This document shows, piece after piece, positions 24,458 through 33,039 of a stretch of 64,000 nucleotides of DNA. The notes beneath the pieces are model-generated. The model was given only the letters and a program-made list of their open reading frames with translations. It ran no database searches and had not been told where the DNA came from. The position numbers and the translations under genes are program-made. The stretch spans positions 62,001-126,000 of the forward strand of contig CATXUX010000001.1 in the NCBI GenBank assembly GCA_958402795.1, given 5' to 3'. Source of the DNA: an uncultured Lachnospiraceae bacterium. Its GTDB lineage: Bacteria > Bacillota > Clostridia > Lachnospirales > Lachnospiraceae. Positions within the stretch are counted from its first letter, which is position 1; each line of letters opens with the position of its first letter.

Positions 24458-25096
24458 TTAAGTCAAATCTGTATTACGGTAAATCCGGATGGACACACCG
24501 GCAGATATGCTTAGAACTGCACAACTAACGAGTAACATCATGCCATATAACCATGGAGAACATGTAAGTATATCATCCAGATATCTTCCATGTTCCATTT
24601 TGAGAAACACAGGTAAAACAAATGGCGACGCCAGAATAACTATGAAAACAATAAATTTTGTTTTTTCGTATCCCCATTTATATTGTACCGGAAGATAAAT
24701 TCCCAAAAAGATGGCAAACATAAAAAATGTAATAACCGCTAATCCGGCAGGAAACCCACCAAGAGCAGGAAATATCATTGATTCTATCCAAAAACTGACG
24801 CAGCAAAAGGCATAGATAATCAGGCAGAAAATATACTTTGAAAGCACCAGCAGTTTTCTTGAATATGGCGTTGCGCATAGGAGTGCTGCAGCTTTGGGAA
24901 AACGGTATTCTATTTGTAAAACATATTGCAAAAGCATAAAAATGGAAAAAATAACCGAAAGAATAAATCCGATTGTCCCCGCATTTTCCGGTACACGCCA
25001 GAGCATAAATAATGGAATGAATATAGCAACAGCAGCCATAAGCATCACATACTGTTTTACGATCAGAAAATCCTTTTTAACTAAATGAATTAACAT
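24458..25096 (-). CDS. ABC-2 type transporter permease
   Basis: A 212-residue integral membrane protein with six hydrophobic segments. It opens MLIHLVKKDFLIVKQYVMLM, the style of the ABC-2 permeases found with YtrA-regulated systems. The ATG at 25096 follows GGAGGGCAAAGCG; a frame open to 25123 lacks an RBS. It overlaps the end of the ATPase gene by 20 bases. The substrate is unknown; related modules respond to cell-envelope stress. Confidence 0.82.
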   Translation of the reverse strand: MLIHLVKKDFLIVKQYVMLMAAVAIFIPLFMLWRVPENAGTIGFILSVIFSIFMLLQYVLQIEYRFPKAAALLCATPYSRKLLVLSKYIFCLIIYAFCCVSFWIESMIFPALGGFPAGLAVITFFMFAIFLGIYLPVQYKWGYEKTKFIVFIVILASPFVLPVFLKMEHGRYLDDILTCSPWLYGMMLLVSCAVLSISAGVSIRIYRNTDLT

Positions 25097-25955
25097 CGCT
25101 TTGCCCTCCTTCCATGTAACCAAGCATAATATCCTCTATTGCAGGCCGTTCTATTATGATATCCGGAAGATACTTTTGTATTTCTAAAGCATGTTTCGTA
25201 ATACCTGTAAACCCAAAAGGGGATTCGCTGATGCTCAGAAAAAGTTTGCGTTTTTCATCGTTCAGGCTTTTTATATCTCCTTTCACAATGCGGAATCTGT
25301 CTAACAAAATATCCTTATTTTCCTGAAAGACAATACGCCCATTGTCAAGCATGATAAGCATGTCTGCAATTTTATCCAAATCAGATGTAATATGAGTAGA
25401 AAAGAGTACGCCTTTTCCACCTTTATTCATATAGTCAGTCAGCATCGTTAAGAGCTGCCTGCGGACCAATGGATCAAGACCATTCGTTGGTTCGTCCATG
25501 ATTAAAAATTCTGCTTTATGAGAAAGAGCCAAAGCAAGCGCATATTTGATCTTCATTCCCTTTGAAAGGGTGCTTATTTTTTGCCTTGGGTTTAATGAGA
25601 ATTGTTCCAAATACTCTTTGAAATCCCGTTCACACCATGATGTATAAGCCGGGGCAATCACATTTTTCATCTCATTCAGAGTCAATTCATCATAAAAGCA
25701 CCCATCGTCTAACACAATACCGATCCGATCTTTGATCTGCCGTTCATCCTTTTCCATATCCATACCGAAAAACTGAATACGACCGGACTCCCGGCCGGTA
25801 AGTCCCAATATTGCCCGTAACGTTGTCGTCTTGCCCGCGCCATTGACACCTATCAATCCTGTGATGCACCCTTCCGGCAGAGAAAAAGTGATATCTCTTA
25901 AAGAAAAATCACCATATGATTTATTCAGTCCCGAGACATTCAAAATTGAATCCAT
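25077..25955 (-). CDS. ABC transporter ATP-binding protein
   Basis: 292 residues with Walker A GVNGAGKTTT, the Q-loop region, signature LSKGMKIKYALALAL and Walker B LIMDEPTNGLDP. A C-terminal extension of about 80 residues may regulate activity or contact the permease. The ATG at 25955 follows GGAGGAGTGAA and starts one base after the GntR stop. It forms a GntR-ATPase-permease-DUF3592 operon. Confidence 0.9.
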   Translation of the reverse strand: MDSILNVSGLNKSYGDFSLRDITFSLPEGCITGLIGVNGAGKTTTLRAILGLTGRESGRIQFFGMDMEKDERQIKDRIGIVLDDGCFYDELTLNEMKNVIAPAYTSWCERDFKEYLEQFSLNPRQKISTLSKGMKIKYALALALSHKAEFLIMDEPTNGLDPLVRRQLLTMLTDYMNKGGKGVLFSTHITSDLDKIADMLIMLDNGRIVFQENKDILLDRFRIVKGDIKSLNDEKRKLFLSISESPFGFTGITKHALEIQKYLPDIIIERPAIEDIMLGYMEGGQSDVNSFS

Positions 25956-25956
25956 T

Positions 25957-26331
25957 TCACTCCTCCTCATATAAAATATCCATCATCGCATTCAATTCTT
26001 CTTTGCTGATATTAAGCGATTTTGCCGTCTGTATCATATCCTGCATCTTCTGTTCCACAAGGCGGCGTTTCGAATCCCGCAGCAAATCGATATTGCTCGT
26101 TGACACAAAGGTTCCTTTGCCCACTTGACTTGTAACAAATCCTTCTTGTTCCAGTTCCTCATAAACCCGCCGTATCGTCAACACGCTAACCTTCAGATCA
26201 TTGGCAAAAGCACGAATGGATGGAAGTGCATCCCCCTCTACCAACTCTTCTTTTAAAATCGCATCTTTAATCTGATCTTTGATCTGCTGGTAAAGCGGAC
26301 TGTCAGAAGTGTTTGATATCAGTATCTTCAC
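25957..26331 (-). CDS. GntR-family regulator, YtrA subfamily
   Basis: 124 residues: an N-terminal GntR winged helix (SPLYQQIKDQIKDAILKEELVEGDALPSIRAFANDLKVSVLTIRRVYEELEQEGFV) and a short helical tail typical of YtrA. The start codon is GTG, with GGAGGAGG 12 bases upstream. YtrA regulators repress their own ABC operon and usually respond to envelope-active compounds or starvation. It is paralogous to the regulator at 47167, which heads an equivalent module. Confidence 0.87.
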   Translation of the reverse strand: MKILISNTSDSPLYQQIKDQIKDAILKEELVEGDALPSIRAFANDLKVSVLTIRRVYEELEQEGFVTSQVGKGTFVSTSNIDLLRDSKRRLVEQKMQDMIQTAKSLNISKEELNAMMDILYEEE

Positions 26332-26373
26332 AAAATATCAGTCCTCCTCCTAGTGTGATGTTTTTACATGCAC

Positions 26374-26402
26374 ACTATACACTATATGCACAAAATTGTC
26401 AA
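26374..26402 (-). promoter_or_regulatory. Promoter of the first GntR-ABC operon
   Basis: TTGACA (26402-26397) and TATAGT (26379-26374) are 17 bases apart on the minus strand. A second TATAGT (26386-26381) and an imperfect repeat (AGTGTGCATG with CATCACACT) lie at the start of the transcript and could be the operator. Confidence 0.75.
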
Positions 26403-26541
26403 TAGTCTTTAAAATTAGTTTTTGGGTCAAAAATGGTTCACGAATTATTCCATGCTTCGCTCTGTATAGCACATGTTTGACACAATGCGTCGAAAGTATG
26501 TTATAATTGATAACAGAAAGTTATTGAAAGGGAGTAATAAG

Positions 26542-27402
26542 ATGACCATAGATAATTTGAAATGTTTCATTCTTGTAGCAGAAAATTTAAGTTTTGCCCG
26601 TGCCGCGGAAGCTCTTTATATTTCTCAGCCAGCCGTAACAAAACAGATAAATTCCTTAGAGCAGGAGCTCGGCGCAGCCTTGTTCATCCGTTCTACCCGG
26701 CATGTCGAACTAACGCCTGCCGGAATGTCCTTTTATAAGGATGCGAAAGATATCGTACTAAAATCGCAAATGGCAATCAACCGTGTGCAGCGGCACAACA
26801 CGACCTCGGATTCTATTCGGATCGGTCTCAGTAACCCGATCGCGCTTTTTTATCTCACCCCGATTTTAAAAAAATTATCAGAAGCGCATCCTGATATCCG
26901 CCCTAACATAGAAGTCCCGGGATACAAAATCGTTCTCAATCTTTTTTTAGAGAATAAACTGGATGTTCTTTTCTATTACAAAGAAAATATGCCGAAAAAA
27001 GCCGGGATAAACTTTGTGGAATTAGAAAAAGACTCTCTTTCCTGCCTGATGCCGGCCTCCCATGTGTTGGCTTCGAAACCTTCTGTTACCATGAAAGAAT
27101 TAGAAAATATGTCGATTATTGCCTGCAATCCTTTAAACGCTCCGTTGTCCATGGCTGCCTTTCAGCAGCAACTGCTGAACAAACACCCCGTGGACAAAGT
27201 CCTGTATTGCGATAATATCGAAGTTGCGCATTGTATGGTTGCGGCAGGACTGGGGATTGCACTTATCCCACAGATCCTGATTTTAAAATCACCTGATTTT
27301 GTATCTGTTCCACTCTCAAATTCAGCAACACTTTCCTTCGGGATTTTTTATCATAAGCAAAATAAGAACCCGGTATTACATCATTTATTAAAAGTGATCT
27401 GA
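26542..27402 (+). CDS. LysR-family transcriptional regulator
   Basis: 286 residues. The N-terminal winged helix is MTIDNLKCFILVAENLSFARAAEALYISQPAVTKQINSLEQELGAALF, followed by a LysR substrate-binding domain. The ATG at 26542 follows AAAGGGAGTAATAAG; a frame open to 26473 is not needed. The gene is convergent with a methyltransferase. Both upstream regions share ATTGATAAC (26506-26514 and, on the minus strand, 28239-28231), so the methyltransferase is a candidate target. The effector is unknown. Confidence 0.86.
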   Translation: MTIDNLKCFILVAENLSFARAAEALYISQPAVTKQINSLEQELGAALFIRSTRHVELTPAGMSFYKDAKDIVLKSQMAINRVQRHNTTSDSIRIGLSNPIALFYLTPILKKLSEAHPDIRPNIEVPGYKIVLNLFLENKLDVLFYYKENMPKKAGINFVELEKDSLSCLMPASHVLASKPSVTMKELENMSIIACNPLNAPLSMAAFQQQLLNKHPVDKVLYCDNIEVAHCMVAAGLGIALIPQILILKSPDFVSVPLSNSATLSFGIFYHKQNKNPVLHHLLKVI

Positions 27403-27405
27403 TTT

Positions 27406-27451
27406 CGATAGCTGTTCCTTTTTATACACATCGTATACAGAACAGCTATCG
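27406..27451. terminator. Bidirectional terminator between convergent genes
   Basis: CGATAGCTGTTC (27406-27417) pairs perfectly with GAACAGCTATCG (27440-27451) and is followed by TTTCTTTTTT on the plus strand. It serves LysR and, in the reverse sense, the methyltransferase whose stop lies inside the stem. Confidence 0.82.
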
Positions 27452-28120
27452 TTTCTTTTTTACCAGAAATATCCTGTTCATTCCCGGCTGCCACGTATAA
27501 GGAAACTCCACATAGCGTTCGACTTCTCCGAATTTATTGAATATTTCCATCCAGTATGGAGTATTTTCCTGCCTTAAATATAAAACTCCATTCTCACCAT
27601 ACATGTGTTCTCCCAGATCCTCGTATTCCATCTCTGCCAGTTCTTCCTCGGAATAAAAGGGATTTAGCTTAATAAACCAATATCCGCCCTCACTTAATAC
27701 CCGATCTAACTTCAACAGGACTTCCGAACTCTGATCCTTCGTCATAACGTCCAGAACATTGGATAAAATAATCCCATTAAATTTCCCATCGTCAAACAGA
27801 TCCAGGAAATCTGCATCACCACTGAAAAAATGTAAATTTTTGTATCCGCTCTTCTTTACCGTTTCTTTTGCAAAGGCAACTCCTTTTTCAGCAGGATCGA
27901 TCCCTACCCCTGTTCCTTTTTTCTTGTACTGTGCATATTGAAATAAAATATCACCCGTTCCACATCCAAAGTCCAGCACATTACTTGTCTTATATGCAAG
28001 CATCATCAGACAAGTATCAAATAACGGTTCTACCGTCAGCTCCATTTTTCTTAAATCAACCGGATCACTCTCGGAATACATTTCATTCCATCTGTCTTTC
28101 TGTTTTTCATACACTTCCAT
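27446..28120 (-). CDS. Class I SAM-dependent methyltransferase
   Basis: 224 residues with motif I VLDFGCGTGDILFQYAQ, GVGIDPAEKGVAFAKE, HFFSGDADFLDLFDDGKFNGIILSNVLDVM and a C-terminal EMEYEDLGEHMYGENG. It looks like a small-molecule or UbiE-like methyltransferase; the substrate is not recognisable. AGAAGGAGAAGATCAAT precedes the ATG. It is convergent with the LysR gene and may be its target. Confidence 0.8.
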   Translation of the reverse strand: MEVYEKQKDRWNEMYSESDPVDLRKMELTVEPLFDTCLMMLAYKTSNVLDFGCGTGDILFQYAQYKKKGTGVGIDPAEKGVAFAKETVKKSGYKNLHFFSGDADFLDLFDDGKFNGIILSNVLDVMTKDQSSEVLLKLDRVLSEGGYWFIKLNPFYSEEELAEMEYEDLGEHMYGENGVLYLRQENTPYWMEIFNKFGEVERYVEFPYTWQPGMNRIFLVKKKR

Positions 28121-28301
28121 ATTGATCTTCTCCTTCTGACATGATGTAGCATTGTCTCACTCAACATAGAATATTGTACAAAATTTTCCGGTCCCTAAAA
28201 TTGAAAAATTGTTATCACGGATAACCATAAGTTATCAATAGCAAGAATAAACTCATCACTTTTATCAGATACAAAAAAGGAAGGAACACCAGTATCAAGA
28301 A

Positions 28302-30263
28302 TTAAATTTTTTTTGCCACTGTTGCGCCCTCATAAACAGCATGCATAATCTTTCTAGGCTGTTTTGCATCTCCAATAATATACATTGGCGCAGATATGTC
28401 TTTCAACTCCTCCGCAAGGGCATTTTCTGGAGCTGTTCCCATGGCACAAATGATCGCATCTATCCCGGAAAGGGTTTGCATTTCACCATTAACAGAATAT
28501 ATAATACCATCTTCTACTACTTCCTCTACTTTTGCGCTCGTAATAATATTTACATTTTTGTTCATAAGACGAGTCACAAGCATATCACGATTTGCGGAAG
28601 CATCATCAATCATAACAGCAGGCTGCATTTCGATGATTGTGATTTTACGGTCATATGGTTTCATAAAATAATGTGGAGCCGCAAGATAATCTGCTGTTTC
28701 ACATCCAACAAGTCCCCCACCGATAATCAGGAGATTTGTTCCTAAAGAATCAATTCCTTTTAAAGCATCCCAAGAAGAAACTACCTTCGGATGCGCTCCA
28801 TTTGTAAGCCATGCTGGCATAATTGGTTTTCCGCCAGTTGCAAGAATAACGGCATCTGCCCCAAATTCTTTTACAGTATCTGCTGTAACTGTTTTGTTCA
28901 GTTCTATATGTACACCAAGTTTTTTTACTTCCTGAATCATATATTTAAGACCTTTTGTATACTCCTGTTTTACCGGAGGATACGAAGCTATAATAAACTG
29001 ACCCCCTAAAGAGCTATCTTTTTCCATAAGTGTAACATTATGTCCTCTCATAGCCGCAACTGTAGCCGCCTCCAATCCGGCTGGTCCGCCTCCTACAACT
29101 AATACTTTCTTTTTTTCTAACGCCGGTTCGATTTCTTTATCTAACTCATGTCCTAATTCAGGATTTAAAGTACAGTTGGAAGCACCACCATACATAGCAG
29201 AAGTTACACATTCAGAACAACCTATACAAGGACGAATTTCATCGACTCTTCCTTCTTTTGTCTTATTAGGCAGTTCAGGATCACATAAAATTGCGCGTCC
29301 CATAAATACTGCATCCGCTTTTCCGGAAGAGATTATTTCTTCCGCAAGCCACGGATTGTTGATTCTTCCTACGGAAGCAACAGGTATATTAACAACTTCT
29401 TTAATTTGCTTAGCATAATCTGTATTTAAAGCTCTTACAGTTCCCGTTGGAGGTAATACCGTTTTTACATCCATTAAAGTTCCATTGGAAACATCAAAAA
29501 AATCAACACTTGCCTGTTCAAACATTTTCGCCATTCTACAGGTATCTTCAATTCTAAGACCACCTTCTTCTTCATTAGAGCCGGAAATTCGAACAGAAAT
29601 AGGAAAATCTGGTCCAACAAAATCTCTTACAGCTTTTATAACTTCCAGCGGAAATTTCATTAATCCAAAAATATCCCCTCCATATTCGTCTACTCTTTTA
29701 TTATGTAATGGTGACACAAACGCTCCAAGAAGGCCGTGATTGTGCGCACAGTGAATTTCCACCCCATCACATCCTGCCTCCATTGCTCTTCTTGCTGCAT
29801 CCACATACATTTGCTTAATATCTCCCATCTCTTCTACAGTAAGCGCGTGTGGGATTTTATCCGGATTGTAAACATGCGGAACCGGAGATGCACCTATAGG
29901 CCCTAACTGTGTTGGATCATCCTGAATAAGTGGAATAGTTCCTGCATGAATTAACTGTGCTATGAATTTTGCATTATATTTATGTACGGTATCTGCAATT
30001 GCTTTCCATCCCGGAATCATGGAATCATCAAAAATACCCATTACATTTTTATTGTATCTTCTTCTTGCATCAATATCTGCAACTTCACTGACCAGCAAAC
30101 CCGCTCCGCCTTTTGCCATATTATCAAAATATTTGATTACCATTTCTGTAACTTCACCTTTGTCATTGCTGGCACTTGTTCCCATTGGCGGAACAAAAAT
30201 GCGATTTTTTACATACATTTTATTAATTATAATAGGTTCAAAAACATGTTTAAACTGATTCAT
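28302..30263 (-). CDS. FMN/FAD/4Fe-4S enoate-reductase-type flavoenzyme (BaiCD/BaiH family), copy B
   Basis: 653 residues. An N-terminal old-yellow-enzyme TIM barrel (MNQFKHVFEPIIINKMYVKNRIFVPP; VDEYGG near 185) is followed by 4Fe-4S cysteines (CIGCSECVTSAMYGGASNC). The C-terminal FAD/NAD(P) half has VVGGGPAGLEAATVAA. The family reduces activated C=C bonds of enoates, bile-acid or steroid enones and phenylacrylates. The usual proton-donor tyrosine of HxAHGYL is replaced (HCAHNHGLL), so its chemistry may differ from its neighbour. GTCAGGAGGACAAAT precedes the ATG. It is co-transcribed with copy A, 17 bases upstream. The DNA is AT-richer than the surrounding genes. Confidence 0.86.
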   Translation of the reverse strand: MNQFKHVFEPIIINKMYVKNRIFVPPMGTSASNDKGEVTEMVIKYFDNMAKGGAGLLVSEVADIDARRRYNKNVMGIFDDSMIPGWKAIADTVHKYNAKFIAQLIHAGTIPLIQDDPTQLGPIGASPVPHVYNPDKIPHALTVEEMGDIKQMYVDAARRAMEAGCDGVEIHCAHNHGLLGAFVSPLHNKRVDEYGGDIFGLMKFPLEVIKAVRDFVGPDFPISVRISGSNEEEGGLRIEDTCRMAKMFEQASVDFFDVSNGTLMDVKTVLPPTGTVRALNTDYAKQIKEVVNIPVASVGRINNPWLAEEIISSGKADAVFMGRAILCDPELPNKTKEGRVDEIRPCIGCSECVTSAMYGGASNCTLNPELGHELDKEIEPALEKKKVLVVGGGPAGLEAATVAAMRGHNVTLMEKDSSLGGQFIIASYPPVKQEYTKGLKYMIQEVKKLGVHIELNKTVTADTVKEFGADAVILATGGKPIMPAWLTNGAHPKVVSSWDALKGIDSLGTNLLIIGGGLVGCETADYLAAPHYFMKPYDRKITIIEMQPAVMIDDASANRDMLVTRLMNKNVNIITSAKVEEVVEDGIIYSVNGEMQTLSGIDAIICAMGTAPENALAEELKDISAPMYIIGDAKQPRKIMHAVYEGATVAKKI

Positions 30264-30280
30264 ATTTGTCCTCCTGACTT

Positions 30281-32206
30281 TTAGATATTTCTTGCAATTT
30301 CATTTCCTGCCCAGATTGCATCTAACACTTTAGACGGTTTCAACGCATCTCCGATTACATGATATTCATAATTCATTTTTTTTAGCAATTCTGCCACTTC
30401 AGTATTGCTTTTGGAACCTGTTGCCACTACAACGGCATCGCATTCCAGTTTTATTACTTGTCCATCTTTTTCAACGAGAACATAATCCTCATCAATTTCT
30501 TTACATATTGTATTTGTATAAGTTTCCATATTATGTTCAGCAATAAAATGTGCATAATAAGGTCTTATATACATTTCAAGATCTTTCCCAACTTCGCCCT
30601 GCATTTCAACAATAGCTACTTTTTTTCCCTGCTCAGTCAATATTTCTGCTGCTTCAAGGCCTACAAGACCACCTCCGATAACAATTATATTCTGTTCTTT
30701 GACAAATTTCTCTCCGCCAATGACGCTTCTTGCTTCATATACATTTCTGCCACCTACACCTGGAATTGATGGAATTACAGGGTCAGAACCTGTCGCTACA
30801 ATAACTACATCCGGATTTAATGCCTGGATATTATCTTCTGTCGCTATAGTATAAAGCTTAATATCTACACCTGACTTTTGGGCACGGTATCCCATATGAA
30901 TCGCAGAATCCGTAAATCCTTCTTTATATGGTGCCTTTCCGGCAATAAGGAATTGTCCGCCAAGTTTTGCACTTTTTTCAAAAAGTGTTACTTCATGTCC
31001 TCGTTCGCTTGCTACTCTTGCAGCCTCCAGGCCTGCAGGGCCACCTCCGATAACAAGAACTTTTTTCTTAATTTCCGCAGGAGTGATTACTACTTTTGCT
31101 TCATTTCCCGTTGCCGGATTAAAAATACAAGATACTCCAAGTCCTGCAAATGCTCTTCCTACACATCCCTGATCACAAGCTACACATCTTACAATTTCAT
31201 CCACACGGCCTTCTTCTGTTTTCTTTACAAAATCAGGATCTGCAAGCTGCACTCGTCCGAGGCAAATAAAGTCCGCTTTGCCTTTTTCTAAGATTTCTTC
31301 TGCCAGATCCGGATTTGTAATACGTCCCGCAACTAAAACAGGGACGTCAAACTGTTTTTTGAAAATAGCTGCGTTTTCCACATTTACTCCGATTGGAAGA
31401 AAGTATGGGGGAACTGTATATGGAATTACGCCATAACACCCCTGTGAAATATCAAGGGCATCTACGCCAGATTCCACAAACATCCTTGCGACTTCAAGCT
31501 GATCTTCAATGCCGTTGCCACCTGATACATTTTCACTTGCATTTATTCTAATAATTATTGGATAATCTGGTCCAACTTTAGCTCGTACATTTTTAATAAC
31601 CTCGCAACCAAAACGCGCTCTATTCTTTAAATCGCCACCATATTCGTCTGTTCTGGTGTTAGAATAAGCATTTAAGAAGCAATCAATTAGGTAACCATGT
31701 GCACCATGAATTTCTACTGCGTCAAAACCTGCCTTTTTTGCCCTGACTGCAGCATCGCCATAAGCCTCAATAACTTCATGAACTTCATCAATTGTCATAG
31801 CATGTGGCATTTCTCCAATCATCGGGCAAGGAATCGCAGATGGTGCCCAAGGCTGCCCATTAAACGGCTTTCCTGAAGTCTGTCTTCCTCCATGCCAAAG
31901 CTGAATACATGCCTTTCCACCCGCTTCTTTAATTGCTGTAGCCAGTTTTGTGAGTCCGGGTATAAATTTATCATCAAATATACCCGGTGTTAATGTAGCG
32001 TAAGACGTAGGATGAACACTTGCAATCTCTACAATGTTCATTGCACATCCTCCCTGTGCACGCCGAACATGATAGTCAATTAATGTCTGACCGATCATAC
32101 CTCCTGGCTCTCCATGACTGCTTCCCATAGCAGGCATGATTGCTCGATTCTTTAGTTCCAAAGTACCAATTTTAGCTGGCGATAAAAATTTTGAATATCC
32201 CATCAT
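30281..32206 (-). CDS. FMN/FAD/4Fe-4S enoate-reductase-type flavoenzyme (BaiCD family), copy A
   Basis: 641 residues in the same three-part layout: a TIM barrel (SPAKIGTLELKNRAIMPAMG, with HGAHGYLIDCFL carrying the conserved Tyr and TDEYGGDLKNR), 4Fe-4S cysteines (CVACDQGCVGRAFAGLGVSC) and a Rossmann half (VIGGGPAGLEAARVASERGH; VIGGGLVGLEAAE). The wording is close to BaiCD and other NADH-dependent enone reductases of gut clostridia. The substrate cannot be assigned. It starts at one of two adjacent ATGs after AAAGGAGAAGG. It is the first gene of the TetR-controlled pair. Confidence 0.88.
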   Translation of the reverse strand: MMGYSKFLSPAKIGTLELKNRAIMPAMGSSHGEPGGMIGQTLIDYHVRRAQGGCAMNIVEIASVHPTSYATLTPGIFDDKFIPGLTKLATAIKEAGGKACIQLWHGGRQTSGKPFNGQPWAPSAIPCPMIGEMPHAMTIDEVHEVIEAYGDAAVRAKKAGFDAVEIHGAHGYLIDCFLNAYSNTRTDEYGGDLKNRARFGCEVIKNVRAKVGPDYPIIIRINASENVSGGNGIEDQLEVARMFVESGVDALDISQGCYGVIPYTVPPYFLPIGVNVENAAIFKKQFDVPVLVAGRITNPDLAEEILEKGKADFICLGRVQLADPDFVKKTEEGRVDEIVRCVACDQGCVGRAFAGLGVSCIFNPATGNEAKVVITPAEIKKKVLVIGGGPAGLEAARVASERGHEVTLFEKSAKLGGQFLIAGKAPYKEGFTDSAIHMGYRAQKSGVDIKLYTIATEDNIQALNPDVVIVATGSDPVIPSIPGVGGRNVYEARSVIGGEKFVKEQNIIVIGGGLVGLEAAEILTEQGKKVAIVEMQGEVGKDLEMYIRPYYAHFIAEHNMETYTNTICKEIDEDYVLVEKDGQVIKLECDAVVVATGSKSNTEVAELLKKMNYEYHVIGDALKPSKVLDAIWAGNEIARNI

Positions 32207-32223
32207 CCTTCTCCTTTCTTTGG

Positions 32224-32281
32224 TGCTATATTTATACTACCTTGGTAGTATAAATATAGCATATCATTTTTATTTAATCAA
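32224..32281 (-). promoter_or_regulatory. TetR operator overlapping the flavoenzyme promoter
   Basis: Bases 32224-32241 and 32244-32261 are perfect 18-base complementary arms separated by two T residues. On the minus strand TTGATT (32281-32276) and TATATT lie 17 bases apart, with the -10 inside the palindrome. A repressor dimer or dimer pair bound here would block the flavoenzyme genes. The palindrome sits between them and the divergent TetR gene. Confidence 0.88.
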
Positions 32282-32351
32282 TACTTTATGCTTATTATTG
32301 CAATTTTTTTTTTAATAATGTAGACTATATATCACAAAGGAGATATTGCAT

Positions 32352-32912
32352 ATGGAAAATACATCAATGAAACAAGAAATCTTAAATACATCAATAAATT
32401 TATTCAAAGAATATGGATACGAAAAGGTCACAATTGCTAAAATATGCAAAAAATGTAATATTGCAAAGACAACATTTTATTATTATTTTAAATCAAAAGA
32501 ATCTCTCATAGCCGATTTTTACAATCAGACAGATGCTACTTTACAGGCTAATCTGGCTGAAATCCTTTCTGCCGAAAATTATGTAGAGCAATTATGGAAA
32601 ATATGTTTTCCATATATGCAAAGGTTCATTGAAGTAGGGGAAGTTATAACAAAAGAAATCTATCAAATTAATCTCAAAAATGACTATTTAAAAATAGCAC
32701 CTGATGATATTTATTTAAAAGATACTATGATCATGCTCATTGAACGAGCTCAAGCAGACGGACAAATACATAATCCAATGCCAGCTCAATGTTTATATAA
32801 GCAATTAATATATTTAATGGATGGCATTAGTTTTATCTGGGCCACCAAAAATTGTTCTTTTGATCTTCAAAAAGAAGCCAGAGAAGGTTTTGATGCACTA
32901 CTACTTGTATAA
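32352..32912 (+). CDS. TetR-family transcriptional regulator
   Basis: 186 residues. The N-terminal TetR helix-turn-helix is KQEILNTSINLFKEYGYEKVTIAKICKKCNIAKTTFYYYFKSKESLIADFY, followed by an all-helical ligand domain. The ATG at 32352 follows AAAGGAGATATTGCAT. It is divergent from the two flavoenzyme genes and almost certainly binds the long palindrome between them. The ligand is likely a substrate of those enzymes. Confidence 0.9.
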   Translation: MENTSMKQEILNTSINLFKEYGYEKVTIAKICKKCNIAKTTFYYYFKSKESLIADFYNQTDATLQANLAEILSAENYVEQLWKICFPYMQRFIEVGEVITKEIYQINLKNDYLKIAPDDIYLKDTMIMLIERAQADGQIHNPMPAQCLYKQLIYLMDGISFIWATKNCSFDLQKEAREGFDALLLV

Positions 32913-32940
32913 TTGATTGAAATATTGATATCATAAAAAT

Positions 32941-32984
32941 AAAGAAGAGTCTGCTATTTTCAAGAAATCAGCAGCCTCTTCTTT
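32941..32984. terminator. Terminator after the TetR gene
   Basis: AAAGAAGAG (32941-32949) and CTGCT (32951-32955) pair with AGCAG (32970-32974) and CTCTTCTTT (32976-32984). A T-rich tract follows. It probably also ends the leftward rRNA methyltransferase transcript. Confidence 0.78.
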
Positions 32985-33039
32985 ATTTTTGTTGACAATT
33001 TGATTCATGCTCTGCATGCAATCCCTTGTTCAAATTCAT

